Notes: generated from the sequence alone by a model not told the origin. Shown: positions 1 through 8,357, numbered from the stretch's first letter. The stretch is 10,938 nt of DNA from an uncultured Lachnospiraceae bacterium (GCA_900539715.1 UQDA01000047.1:1-10938); one strand, 5' to 3'. Numbers and translations are program-made.

Positions 1-48
1 TTCGGAAAAACATACAGGTGCACAGCCAAGCAGGATGATGAAAAATAA
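1..48 (+). CDS. Possible C-terminal end of an upstream gene, cut by the left edge
   Basis: Frame 1 is open from the window edge to a TAA at 46-48 and would encode fifteen mostly polar residues ending in QDDEK. Base composition changes sharply here: positions 1-40 have GC content like the coding DNA of the window, and from about position 41 the sequence becomes very AT-rich. That fits a gene end followed by the promoter of the next gene. Frame 2 is also open, to a stop at 50-52, so the frame is not certain. No product can be named. Confidence 0.3.
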   Translation, partial: FGKTYRCTAKQDDEK

Positions 49-53
49 ATAGT

Positions 54-162
54 TAGATAAATATCGTATTTATGTTTGACAAATATAAAACATAAATGTA
101 TTATAAAAATATAATTAGATACAAATCTAATATAAATAAGATTTGATTAGCTGTAAATCTAA
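54..162 (+). promoter_or_regulatory. Promoter and candidate operator array for the MFS transporter/regulator operon
   Basis: A near-consensus promoter is visible: TTGACA at 76-81, a 17-bp spacer, and TATTAT at 99-104. A perfect 10-bp inverted repeat, ATTTATGTTT at 68-77 and AAACATAAAT at 88-97, spans the -35 box and most of the spacer. Further repeats surround it: TTAGAT at 54-59 and 115-120, ATCTAA at 125-130 and 157-162, with ATTAGAT/ATCTAAT (114-120/125-131) forming a second palindrome just downstream of the expected transcription start. Dyads at these positions would suit a dimeric repressor. The ArsR-type regulator encoded second in the operon is the obvious candidate, but that link is inferred. 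Confidence 0.65.
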
Positions 163-185
163 CTTGTAGAAGAAGGGGGAGCCCT

Positions 186-1448
186 ATGTACAAAAAGTTT
201 TTTCTGAACAAAGATTTTATGAAGCTGACGGCGGCGAATGTTATCAATGCGTTCGGGGACAGCGTGGACGGGGTGGCGTTTACATGGCTGACCTATGAAA
301 TCAGTCAGAGTGCGGCATTGAGCGCAGTCGTAGCGGCGCTCAACATTCTGCCGACGGCGCTGTTTCAGCCGATTGCAGGTCCGATTGCAGAACGCTGCCG
401 GAAAAGGCGGCTAATGATACAAGCGGATGTGCTGCGCGGGTGCATGGTCGGGGGCGTGCTGGCGTTGTTTTTGACGGGCGGATTAAAGCCGTGGATGCTG
501 CTTTTGACGACGTTTTTGATGAATACTGTGGAAGCAATGCGGATTCCGTGCGGAACGGCATTGATACCGCAGCTTTTGGAAAAAGAGGAGTATGACAGTT
601 GCCTGAGCCTGTCCCGGACGCTGTCGATGGCTGCGGATATGGCCGGCATGGCGCTGGGCGGCGTGCTGACGGCTGTGTGGATAGCAGGAGCATTCTGGAT
701 AGATATGGCGACGTTTCTGGTGTCTGCCGTTTTGCTCTGGTGTATCCGCCATGAGGAGTTTATCAAAGAGCGGAAAAAAGCGGATAATCTTTATCGGAAG
801 CTGTCGGAGTACAGGGCGGAAATGAAGGGCGGTATTTCTTATCTGAAAAAGAACGACCTGTTTTTGCTACTGGTCGCAGCAGCGCTTTTGTTCAATATGG
901 TCGGAGGGATGGTCGGAGCGCTTGAGGCCCCATATGCGGCACGGGTGTTTGGCGGCGCAGGAGAAGTGATTTCGATGATGGGTATCGCCCAGACGCTCGG
1001 GATGACAGCAGGAATGCTTTTGTATCCGAAGATGTCGGAGAAGCTCGGCGGACAAAAGATAATACTGATTGCCTATGCAGGGGAAGGGATTTATGTGATA
1101 CTTCTTCTGGCTGTTTCGGGTTTTGGAGCAGGAAGATATATAGGTCTGCTTGCCGCGTCGGCTGCGATGGGAGTCTGTACCGGGCTGATAGGCAACCTGT
1201 TCAATGTTTTGTTTGTAAAAGCGGTGGATAAAGATTATATGGCGCGGGCAACGGGATTTTTTAATTCGGCTGTAACTGCGGCATCGCCGGCAATATCCTT
1301 TTTGGTGGCGGCGCTTGTGGAGTGCACAGGCGTGGAAGGGATGTTTGTGTCAGCGGCGGTCGGGGCATCAGCGTGTGTCATCCTGTTTTCCAGATGGAAG
1401 ACGGCGAGACTCCTGACAGCAGGATATGAGGAGATGGGCAGAGATTAA
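186..1448 (+). CDS. MFS transporter, MFS_3/EntS-like, 12 membrane segments
   Basis: This 420-residue membrane protein has the length and hydrophobic pattern of a 12-helix major facilitator. A charged loop after the second helix matches MFS motif A in degenerate form: G65, then E69-R70 and the basic K73-R74-R75. A long charged stretch at about residues 190-220 (RHEEFIKERKK onward) is the usual central cytoplasmic loop between the two six-helix halves. The opening, with a short basic N-terminus followed by a NAFGDSVDGVAFTWL-type first helix, is typical of the MFS_3 group of drug and siderophore exporters. The start is supported by an AAGGGGGAG ribosome site at 174-182, and a strong promoter lies upstream. 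The gene is 21 nt before a winged-helix regulator. Such pairs are often efflux pumps under local repression, but the substrate is unknown and import cannot be excluded. Confidence 0.88.
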   Translation: MYKKFFLNKDFMKLTAANVINAFGDSVDGVAFTWLTYEISQSAALSAVVAALNILPTALFQPIAGPIAERCRKRRLMIQADVLRGCMVGGVLALFLTGGLKPWMLLLTTFLMNTVEAMRIPCGTALIPQLLEKEEYDSCLSLSRTLSMAADMAGMALGGVLTAVWIAGAFWIDMATFLVSAVLLWCIRHEEFIKERKKADNLYRKLSEYRAEMKGGISYLKKNDLFLLLVAAALLFNMVGGMVGALEAPYAARVFGGAGEVISMMGIAQTLGMTAGMLLYPKMSEKLGGQKIILIAYAGEGIYVILLLAVSGFGAGRYIGLLAASAAMGVCTGLIGNLFNVLFVKAVDKDYMARATGFFNSAVTAASPAISFLVAALVECTGVEGMFVSAAVGASACVILFSRWKTARLLTAGYEEMGRD

Positions 1449-1469
1449 GAGGATGGGAGGAAGTTAGAA

Positions 1470-2558
1470 ATGAAGCTTTTAAAACCGGATATATATGAGG
1501 AGGCTGTAGGGCTTCTGGTCGAATATAACAGCGCAGAGGATAGAAATTATGAGGCTTTGCGGAAAGGGCTGCTTCGGCGCAGCCGGTCGGAGAAGGCTGC
1601 GCGCATGCTGGAAGCCTGCGAGGAGATAAGGAGAGAAATCAGTAAGCAGGAAGATTTAGAGGACGGTCTGTTCGCATTTCCTGTAAATGATACGTTTCAG
1701 CTCGGGCAGCTTTTGTGGCTGTGTTATCACAGGCCGGGAAGCGGAAAGAAACCGTCGGAATATCTGATATCGGATTTTATGAAGGATGAGGGATGCAGCT
1801 TTGTAAAGATAGCGCTGGGGATGGAGACGCCTGAACAGATAGAAAGGCAGAAGCTGCAGGAGGAGCTTTTTGCAGCGGAGCTTTCAGAAACGGTTAAATA
1901 TCGGATTTTGGAAGTATGGCTGAATCCGTATCCGGCGTTGGAGAGGCTGTGCAGCATGGTGGAAAGGACGGCAGAGCTGCTCGGGCCGTATCTTGAAAAG
2001 CACAGGCAGATGTTTGGTTATGCAGAGAGCTTTCTGCAGCAGCCGGGGGCGGCAGAAAGCCTGCAGAAAAGGCTGGAGGTGGAACTTGATGAGGACAGGG
2101 TGGAGATACTGCCGCTTTTGACCGGAATGAACGGGGGATGGGACAGCGAGTATGAGCTCGATGAAGCTACGGGCAGCGATGCCGGAAAAAATGAAAAGAG
2201 CCGCCGGGAGGTGTTTGGCGCAGGGCTTCTTTTTTTTGTGATGGATTGTCTTGAGGGCAGCAGGACAGAGGATGTGGAAGAGCTGGCGGCGCGGCTCAAG
2301 TGTTTTACGGACGAGACAAAGCTGAAGATACTGTTTTTGCTGGCGGAAAAGGACTGCTATCAGGCAGAGATAGCCAGACAGCTTGGGCTGACTCCGGCAA
2401 CCATATCCCATCATCTGGATATGCTGCGGAACAATGGGATAGTCAAGACCGTGATGCGTGACAACCGTTTCTTTTATCAGCTGCAGCGTGACCGGGTTTC
2501 CATGATAGCGCGGGTGTTGGATAAGAGGCTGGGAAGGGGAGAGGAGAGTCCGATATAA
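1470..2558 (+). CDS. ArsR-type winged-helix transcriptional regulator with a large N-terminal domain
   Basis: The last ~90 residues of this 362-residue protein are a clear ArsR/SmtB-type winged helix. CFTDETKLKILFLLAE starts at residue 278, and the recognition helix LTPATISHHLDML lies at about 307-319, followed by the wing RDNRFFYQL. The first ~265 residues are acidic, largely helical in appearance and unrecognised. Classical ArsR repressors are only about 100-120 residues, so the N-terminal part is probably a ligand-sensing or dimerisation domain. The CxC metal site of ArsR itself is missing: the equivalent place reads EKDCYQAEIA with a single Cys, so metal sensing of that kind is unlikely. 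A GGGAGG site at 1455-1460 precedes the ATG by 9 nt. The 21-nt gap to the transporter indicates co-transcription, and control of that operon is the likely role. Confidence 0.85.
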   Translation: MKLLKPDIYEEAVGLLVEYNSAEDRNYEALRKGLLRRSRSEKAARMLEACEEIRREISKQEDLEDGLFAFPVNDTFQLGQLLWLCYHRPGSGKKPSEYLISDFMKDEGCSFVKIALGMETPEQIERQKLQEELFAAELSETVKYRILEVWLNPYPALERLCSMVERTAELLGPYLEKHRQMFGYAESFLQQPGAAESLQKRLEVELDEDRVEILPLLTGMNGGWDSEYELDEATGSDAGKNEKSRREVFGAGLLFFVMDCLEGSRTEDVEELAARLKCFTDETKLKILFLLAEKDCYQAEIARQLGLTPATISHHLDMLRNNGIVKTVMRDNRFFYQLQRDRVSMIARVLDKRLGRGEESPI

Positions 2559-2614
2559 CCTGTCCGGAAAGCCATAAAAAGGTCAGTATTTTCCACTTCC
2601 TGAGAGAAATTTTT

Positions 2615-2690
2615 TGGTATACTGTGGATGGAGGAGATGTCGGGATAAATGGCGTTGTATCTCTTGATATCATAGACCGGAATGGGAGGA
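2615..2690 (+). promoter_or_regulatory. Probable extended -10 promoter and ribosome site for the DUF2264/GH operon
   Basis: The 139-nt gap after the regulator contains TGG followed by TATACT (2615-2623), an extended -10 element. At the correct distance upstream (about 2595-2600, ACTTCC) there is no good -35 box, so the promoter may rely on the TG extension or on an activator. GGGAGGA at 2684-2690 is a strong ribosome site 7 nt before the ATG at 2698. No convincing terminator is seen between the regulator stop and this promoter, so read-through from the upstream operon is possible. Confidence 0.45.
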
Positions 2691-2697
2691 TAGTAAT

Positions 2698-4773
2698 ATG
2701 GTATTTACACCGAAAAAACTGGATTTTGAGCTGAGCCCGTACACAGGGCTGACGCGGGAAAGCTGGGTCGAGGCCGGAAAATATCTTCTGGAGGGGATTT
2801 TTGAAAACATCGCATCGTTTGACGATCCGGTTGTGATGCCGCGGAAAGAAACGGCGGTAACGTACCCGCACAGCGCGGATGCGGTATGGGAATTTAAGGC
2901 GGAATATTTTGAAGGGCTGACGCGGACGCTGTTCATCGCCGCACCGCTGATACATGACGACCCGGAGCTTACAGTTGCCGGGTACAGGCTGCGGGATTAT
3001 TATAAGTCGCATATCCTGCGTTCCTGTATACCGGGCGACCCGCAGTCAGTGGGAAGCTATGAGGAGCTGCAGGAGATGACGGGCGACCCGCTGCGTTCGT
3101 TCCAGCAGACGGTAGAGACGTGCGCGCTGGTAATATGCCTGTGGGTCTGCAAAGAGCAAATATGGGATACCTACACAAAAGAGGAAAAGGATATCATTGC
3201 GGGATTTCTGACCGGATATGCGCACGGTAATACGGTGCCTCAGAACTGGCGGCTGTTCAATATGCTGGATATGGCATTTTTACATATGGAAGGGTATCCG
3301 GTGGACGAGGAGATGATGCTGGAGCACGCCAAATCGGTTCTGGATTATTATGCGGGCGGCGGCTGGTATCGTGACGGACATTGCTTTGATTATTATTCCT
3401 GCTGGGCGTTTAACGTGTATGCGCCGATATGGAACCTGTGGTACGGCTATGAGCATATGCCCTATATCGCACAGAAGTTTGAAGATAATTCCAATGAGCT
3501 GATGGATACCTATGCGGAGTTTTTTGACCGGGACGGCTTTACGAATATGTGGGGGCGCAGCAACATTTACCGGAATGCGGCGACCAGCGCTTTTGACGGG
3601 AATCTGTTTTTGAAACACAGCAAGGCGGACCCGGGGCTTGCAAGGCGGATTTCCTCGGGCTCTTTGATGCAGTTTCTGACGAGGGAGGATTTCCGGTTCA
3701 AGGGTGTGCCGACGCTGGGATTTTACGGGCAGTTCATGCCGCTCGTACAGGGGTATTCCTGCGCTGAATCCCCGTTTTGGCTGGGAAAGGCATTTTTGTG
3801 CCTGCACCTTCCTGCGGAGCATCCGTTCTGGACGGCAAAGGAAAATAACGGCGTGTGGGAGAAGCTTTCCGGAAAGGAAACAAATGTGACCTGTCTGGAT
3901 GGCCCGGCGCTTTGCGTATCGAACCATCAGGCGAACGGAGAGACGATACTGCGGAGCGGAAAGATAGTTAAAGGGAAAAACGATATTCACGGCATGTGGA
4001 ATTATTCCAAGCTGTGCTTCAACACAAAATATCCGTGGGAGTCAGCCCCTGTTCTGGAAGATGCTTCCATGGCAAAGGGCGAAGTAGAGGCACAGCAGTA
4101 TGTACTGCGCGACCTGACCCGCGCGGACGGCGCAGAGGATATTTTGGAACGGGCAAATGTGACTCTGTGGCATGGTCAAAAGGAAGGCGTATTGTATCGG
4201 CGTCAGTTTTTTAACTATGAAACAGGAAAAGAATGTCACTGGATGAACGCGCTGGACCTGGCGGATTTCCCGGTCCCTTATGGAATGATGCGCGCGGACA
4301 GGCTGCGGCTGTACGGGCATCCCGTTTCCCTGACTCTGGGGGCTTACGGTTTTCCGGATAACGGTACGGAGGTAATCTGCTTAGAGGAGCAGGGCGCAAA
4401 GGCGGTCGTGCTGAAAGGGCGGGATTTTTGCGGAAGGGAAAAGCAGCTCGCAATGACAGTCTACGATGGCTGGGATGAGCTTGCATGGACCTGCAGCGAA
4501 GGGACGAATCCGGATTCCGCAAAGTCTATCGTACTTTATGCGAAGACCGCTCGGCGCAGGCAATATCATTTCGGGCCGTATGCGCTGATATCCCAGGTCA
4601 TTACGAAGGAAAGCCTGGAGGACTTTACGGCAGAGGAGCTGTTCCCTGTGAAAAAAATAACGTATACTGATCCGGAGGGACAGGGAAGCTACGGACCGTT
4701 TACGATAGAATTAAAAGACGGTACGGTGCGGACAGTGGATTTTTCAGGAATGGAAGGCAGAATGGAGCTGTAA
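2698..4773 (+). CDS. DUF2264 family protein, putative carbohydrate-active enzyme
   Basis: This 691-residue protein has the look of the DUF2264 family: an N-terminal alpha-helical part rich in aromatic residues (about 1-370) followed by a beta-rich C-terminal domain (about 380-691). Likely conserved sites, recognisable by clustered aromatic and polar residues, are N183-W184-R185 (QNWRLFNMLDMAF), W223-Y224-R225-D226-G227-H228 leading into FDYYSCWAF, and T282-N283-M284-W285-G286-R287-S288. These resemble the sugar-binding clefts of (alpha/alpha)6-barrel enzymes. From memory, some DUF2264 proteins are placed among glycoside hydrolases (GH154, beta-glucuronidase); that assignment is not tested here. 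No signal peptide or membrane segment is visible, so the protein is probably cytoplasmic. It is followed after 13 nt by a GH-A-type hydrolase, which makes a shared pathway for breakdown of an imported oligosaccharide likely. Family assignment is fairly sure; activity is not. Confidence 0.8.
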   Translation: MVFTPKKLDFELSPYTGLTRESWVEAGKYLLEGIFENIASFDDPVVMPRKETAVTYPHSADAVWEFKAEYFEGLTRTLFIAAPLIHDDPELTVAGYRLRDYYKSHILRSCIPGDPQSVGSYEELQEMTGDPLRSFQQTVETCALVICLWVCKEQIWDTYTKEEKDIIAGFLTGYAHGNTVPQNWRLFNMLDMAFLHMEGYPVDEEMMLEHAKSVLDYYAGGGWYRDGHCFDYYSCWAFNVYAPIWNLWYGYEHMPYIAQKFEDNSNELMDTYAEFFDRDGFTNMWGRSNIYRNAATSAFDGNLFLKHSKADPGLARRISSGSLMQFLTREDFRFKGVPTLGFYGQFMPLVQGYSCAESPFWLGKAFLCLHLPAEHPFWTAKENNGVWEKLSGKETNVTCLDGPALCVSNHQANGETILRSGKIVKGKNDIHGMWNYSKLCFNTKYPWESAPVLEDASMAKGEVEAQQYVLRDLTRADGAEDILERANVTLWHGQKEGVLYRRQFFNYETGKECHWMNALDLADFPVPYGMMRADRLRLYGHPVSLTLGAYGFPDNGTEVICLEEQGAKAVVLKGRDFCGREKQLAMTVYDGWDELAWTCSEGTNPDSAKSIVLYAKTARRRQYHFGPYALISQVITKESLEDFTAEELFPVKKITYTDPEGQGSYGPFTIELKDGTVRTVDFSGMEGRMEL

Positions 4774-4786
4774 AAGAGGTGACGGC

Positions 4787-6802
4787 ATGAAACAGATAGA
4801 AATAACATCAGAACGGCTGACAAAAGGAACGGAGCTGCTGGAAAAAACCGGAGCGGGCGCAAGTCTGCTCCTTCCTGCGGACGGGGGAGGTATCCTGCTG
4901 CCGGAATGCATACAGTCCGGGGAGCGTTACCTGACCTTTTTTCTGACAGTGCAGGAAGAGCACAGCATGGCGTTTAACTGGAATTTTTACAGGAAGGGAG
5001 AGACAGAACCGGCATTTACCGCGCGGTTTGGGATATTGGGCGGCGTGCGCTCCAGGATATGTCTGGACCTTGGCTGGACGGACGCTCATGCGCTGTTTCC
5101 TGAGGCGAGCGCAGGGCAGCAGAAGGTCGTCTGCCACGGCTGCAGGGTAGACAGGTCTGAAATCGAACGGGTGGAGCTTGTGGGGCTCCCGTGCTTCCAT
5201 GAGGTGCATGCGTTTTTTGAAGAGCTGGAATTGACGGAGCAGTATCCTGACGGATTTTTGACGGATGAGAAGAAGCGTGTGGACAGTCTGGGACAGAACT
5301 GCCTCAGGCAATGGGAAGGAAAGACAAAAGACGAGGATGAGTTAAAGAGCAGGCTGAACGCTTCGCTGGAAGCTTCTCTGGCAGGATATCCTTTTGAAGC
5401 ATGGGACAGATACGGCGGATGGAAGGAGAAAAAGCTGGCGGAAGGGACGGGATTTTTTTCTTCCGTGAAAAAGGACGGCAGGTGGTGGTTGGCCGACCCG
5501 GACGGGTATGCGTTTTTTTCGCTGGGGCCGGACTGCGTGAACGTCAATGGAGACTGTCGTGTAGACGGGGTGGAAAAATGGCTGGAATGGCTGCCAGAGG
5601 AAGACGACCCGGAATACGGAAGCTGCTATCGGCACAATAAAAACTGGCCGCCCAGCGACAGGGCGCGGAGAGACTGCACGCTGTTTTCCTTCGGACAGGC
5701 AAATTTATACCGGGCATTCGGAAAGGACTGGTATGAAAAATGGCAGAGGATGACGGCGGGAGAGCTGAAGCGATGCGGCTTTAACACGCTCGGGAACTGG
5801 AGCGACCAGGAGCTGTTCGGAACGCAGGAAATTCCGTATGTAACAAGCCTTGCGGAGTTTCCCGGAACGGAAAAAATGATATTCAGGGATTTTCCTGATG
5901 TATTTTCAGAAGAATACGCACAAAATGCGGAACGTTGTGCACAGTCGCTGCGCATGCGCAGCAGCGACCCGTGGATGATAGGATATTTTCTGAGAAACGA
6001 GCCTTCATGGGCGTTTGTTGATAATCTGGTACTGGCAGACGAAGTGCTGCACAATCCGGAGCAGACAGCATGCAGGAGGGAGCTGATCACATTTTTACAG
6101 GAAAAGTATAGAGCTTGCGACGCGCTGAATGCTGCATGGGGAACTGATCTGGATGGCTGGGATGCATTGAGGCGTCCTATGGAAAAGATGTCGGAACATT
6201 TTCCGGGCGCGAGGGAAGATTTAAGGGAGTTTTCCAGACGAATGCTCCGGGCTTATGTGGAAATTCCGTCCAACGCATGCAGAAGAGCAGATCCCAATCA
6301 TATGATTTTGGGAATGCGCTGGGCGTGGATTTCAGACCCGGATCTTGTGACCGGCTGGGAGAATTTTGATGTCTTTTCGATTAACTGTTATGCGGAGAAC
6401 CCGACGGAGGCAATAGACAATATTGTGAAGCTGGGCGTAGATCTTCCGGTGATGATAGGCGAGTTTCATTTCGGGGCGCTGGATGCAGGGCCGACAGCTA
6501 CGGGACTGGAAGGCGTTCTGACGCAGAAGGACAGGGGGATAGCTTATCGCTTTTACTGCGAACAGGCTGCAGTGCATCCAAACGGCGTGGGCTGTCACTG
6601 GTTCCAGTGCTATGACCAGTTTATGCTGGGCCGTTTTGATGGTGAAAACTATAATATCGGGATATTTGACATTTGTTTACAGCCATATCCTGAAATGATA
6701 AAGAGCGTAACGGAATGCAGCCGGAATATTTATGAAGTGGCGGCTGGGAACAGAGAGCCGTTTTCGCACAGAGCGCGGTTTATTCCGATGATAGCATATT
6801 AA
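4787..6802 (+). CDS. Putative clan GH-A glycoside hydrolase (GH42/GH50-like)
   Basis: This 671-residue protein appears to be a retaining glycoside hydrolase with a TIM barrel. W233-W234-L235 begins WWLADPDGYAFFSLG, a motif that opens the barrel in GH50-like and agarase-like proteins. R403-N404-E405-P406 fits the clan GH-A acid/base signature (Asn-Glu), and E559 in MIGEFHFG is the expected nucleophile at a strand end, 154 residues later, a normal separation for the clan. H604-W605-F606-Q607 with the following DGENYNIGIFD fits the last barrel strands. Residues 1-~150 are probably an N-terminal beta domain. There is no signal peptide. Translation is likely coupled to the DUF2264 gene: the gap is 13 nt with AGAGGTGA at 4775-4782. 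Automated pipelines may call this agarase or beta-galactosidase, but neither substrate is shown by the sequence. Confidence 0.75.
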   Translation: MKQIEITSERLTKGTELLEKTGAGASLLLPADGGGILLPECIQSGERYLTFFLTVQEEHSMAFNWNFYRKGETEPAFTARFGILGGVRSRICLDLGWTDAHALFPEASAGQQKVVCHGCRVDRSEIERVELVGLPCFHEVHAFFEELELTEQYPDGFLTDEKKRVDSLGQNCLRQWEGKTKDEDELKSRLNASLEASLAGYPFEAWDRYGGWKEKKLAEGTGFFSSVKKDGRWWLADPDGYAFFSLGPDCVNVNGDCRVDGVEKWLEWLPEEDDPEYGSCYRHNKNWPPSDRARRDCTLFSFGQANLYRAFGKDWYEKWQRMTAGELKRCGFNTLGNWSDQELFGTQEIPYVTSLAEFPGTEKMIFRDFPDVFSEEYAQNAERCAQSLRMRSSDPWMIGYFLRNEPSWAFVDNLVLADEVLHNPEQTACRRELITFLQEKYRACDALNAAWGTDLDGWDALRRPMEKMSEHFPGAREDLREFSRRMLRAYVEIPSNACRRADPNHMILGMRWAWISDPDLVTGWENFDVFSINCYAENPTEAIDNIVKLGVDLPVMIGEFHFGALDAGPTATGLEGVLTQKDRGIAYRFYCEQAAVHPNGVGCHWFQCYDQFMLGRFDGENYNIGIFDICLQPYPEMIKSVTECSRNIYEVAAGNREPFSHRARFIPMIAY

Positions 6803-6816
6803 AAAAGTGTGTGCAT

Positions 6817-6871
6817 AAAAAACTCCTTTCGGAGCGGCAGTTCAAAATGCCGTTTTTGAAAGGAGTTTTTT
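6817..6871. terminator. Bidirectional nested-hairpin terminator between converging operons
   Basis: A perfect 14-bp stem is formed by 6817-6830 (AAAAAACTCCTTTC) and 6858-6871, with an inner 5-bp stem CGGCA (6835-6839) and TGCCG (6848-6852) around an 8-nt loop. The outer arms end in an A-run on one side and a T-run on the other, so the structure can work as an intrinsic terminator on both strands. It lies 15 nt after the hydrolase stop and 35 nt after the end of trkH on the opposite strand. Confidence 0.9.
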
Positions 6872-6905
6872 CATTATCTGATATAGAAATGTTTTATGGC
6901 GTTTT

Positions 6906-8345
6906 TTAGAATTTTTTCCATGTATCCGGTACGAACAGCAAAAGCAGGGGGAACAGCTCAAGGCGTCCCGCCAGCATATCAAAGGTCAGCACCAGCTTGG
7001 AAAAATTGGAAAATACGGAAAAGTTCCCGGTAGGTCCTACCAGCTCGAGTCCGGGACCAATGTTGTTTAGCGTGGCGGTCACAGCTGTAAAGTTTGTCGC
7101 AAGATCCAGATTGTCAAAGGCAATCAGTAAAATGGAAAATGCAAACACAAGGATATAAATACCCATGAAAACATTGGTGGAACGGACGACCTCATGCTCT
7201 ACTGCTTTTCCGTCAATTTTTATTTTGCGGACACTTCTGGGGTGAAGAAGCTGTATCAGTTCTTTTTTGGCGGCTTTCAGCAGGATAAGAAATCTGGATA
7301 CCTTGATTCCGCCGCCTGTACTGCCTGCGCATGCCCCGACGAACATCAGCATGACCAGAATGGTGCGGGAAACCTGCGGCCAGAGGTTAAAGTTTGTCGT
7401 AGCATATCCCGTTGTGGTGATAATGGACGCCACCTGAAAGGAAGCCTGCTGCAGTGCCTGGCCGATATTGTCGAACATTCCGCGTACATTCCAGGTGATG
7501 ATGAGGATTGCGGTAAAGATTATCAGGAAATATGCGCGCACCTCTTCACTGACGGAAGCCTGCTTGAATTTACGAAGCAGGAACAGGAAATATACGTTAA
7601 AGTTTACGCCGAACAAAATCATAAATATCGTGATGATGACCTGATTGTAGGTGGAATATCCGGCGATGCTGTCATTGCGTATACCAAAGCCTCCGGTGCC
7701 GGCTGTACCGAAGGCTGTTGTAAGCGCATCGAAGAGAGGCATTTTTCCAATCAGCAGCAGGATTATCTCTGTGATAGTCATGACGATATAAATCAGGTAA
7801 AGTATTTTTGCCGTGGATTTTACCTTCGGGACAAGACGGCTGACAGAAGGTCCCGGGCTTTCTGCTTTCATGAGGTTCATATGGCTGCCTCCTGCCAGGG
7901 GGATGAGGGTAAGCAGAAAGACAAGTACGCCCATACCGCCGATCCAGTGGGTAAAGCTGCGCCAGAACAGCAGGCATTTGGGCAAAACCTCAACGTCGGT
8001 AAGGATGCTGGCTCCCGTTGTAGTAAAACCGGATACGACTTCAAATAAAGCGTCGATGGGATTGGGAATCCATCCTGAAATGACGAACGGTATCGCACCG
8101 AAGCAGCTCATGACGATCCAGGACAGCGCAGTGGTCGCAAAGCCCTCTTTCAGATAAAAAACGCGTCTCTGCGGTTTTTTGCGGATCAGGGGAAGTCCGA
8201 TAAGAAGGCACAGGAGGATAGTTGCAAAGATAGACCATCCATCCTTTTCCCCGTAAATGACTGCCACGATGCAGGAGGGGAACATAAATGCCGCCTCCAG
8301 ATTGAGTATCCAGCCGATGATATAAAAAATGATAGAATAGTTCAT
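6906..8345 (-). CDS. trkH: Potassium uptake protein TrkH/KtrB-type channel subunit
   Basis: This 479-residue integral membrane protein is the ion-conducting subunit of a Trk K+ uptake system. The fourfold pore repeat is complete: filter segments TTTG at 108-111, GTAGTGG at 213-219, ITTTG at 309-313 and NNIGPG at 427-432, each with the central glycine and each preceded by a pore helix. The motif GACAGSTGGGIKVSR (about 337-351) is the helix-loop region characteristic of TrkH. The C-terminus, LTFDMLAGRLELFPLLLL, is the usual family ending. The gene follows trkA with a 12-nt gap, and its AAGGGGG ribosome site (8353-8359, read on the - strand) overlaps the trkA stop, so coupled translation is likely. 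The partner is the cytoplasmic TrkA ring, which gates this channel with nucleotides. No missing motif was found. Confidence 0.95.
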   Translation of the reverse strand: MNYSIIFYIIGWILNLEAAFMFPSCIVAVIYGEKDGWSIFATILLCLLIGLPLIRKKPQRRVFYLKEGFATTALSWIVMSCFGAIPFVISGWIPNPIDALFEVVSGFTTTGASILTDVEVLPKCLLFWRSFTHWIGGMGVLVFLLTLIPLAGGSHMNLMKAESPGPSVSRLVPKVKSTAKILYLIYIVMTITEIILLLIGKMPLFDALTTAFGTAGTGGFGIRNDSIAGYSTYNQVIITIFMILFGVNFNVYFLFLLRKFKQASVSEEVRAYFLIIFTAILIITWNVRGMFDNIGQALQQASFQVASIITTTGYATTNFNLWPQVSRTILVMLMFVGACAGSTGGGIKVSRFLILLKAAKKELIQLLHPRSVRKIKIDGKAVEHEVVRSTNVFMGIYILVFAFSILLIAFDNLDLATNFTAVTATLNNIGPGLELVGPTGNFSVFSNFSKLVLTFDMLAGRLELFPLLLLFVPDTWKKF

Positions 8346-8357
8346 CCCGGCGCCCCC

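Noticed and set aside
2281..2540. Metal-sensing ArsR repressor
   Set aside because: The winged helix matches ArsR, but the CxC metal ligand motif is absent; only one Cys lies in that region.
4787..6802. Calling the hydrolase a beta-agarase or beta-galactosidase
   Set aside because: The motifs support clan GH-A and a GH50/GH42-like barrel but do not fix the substrate, and a cytoplasmic enzyme in such an organism is unlikely to meet agar polymer.
7194..8048. Long open frame (284 codons) on the + strand opposite trkH
   Set aside because: It is rich in Cys, Asp and Gln without a recognisable fold, has no ribosome site, and lies wholly antisense to a clear TrkH gene.
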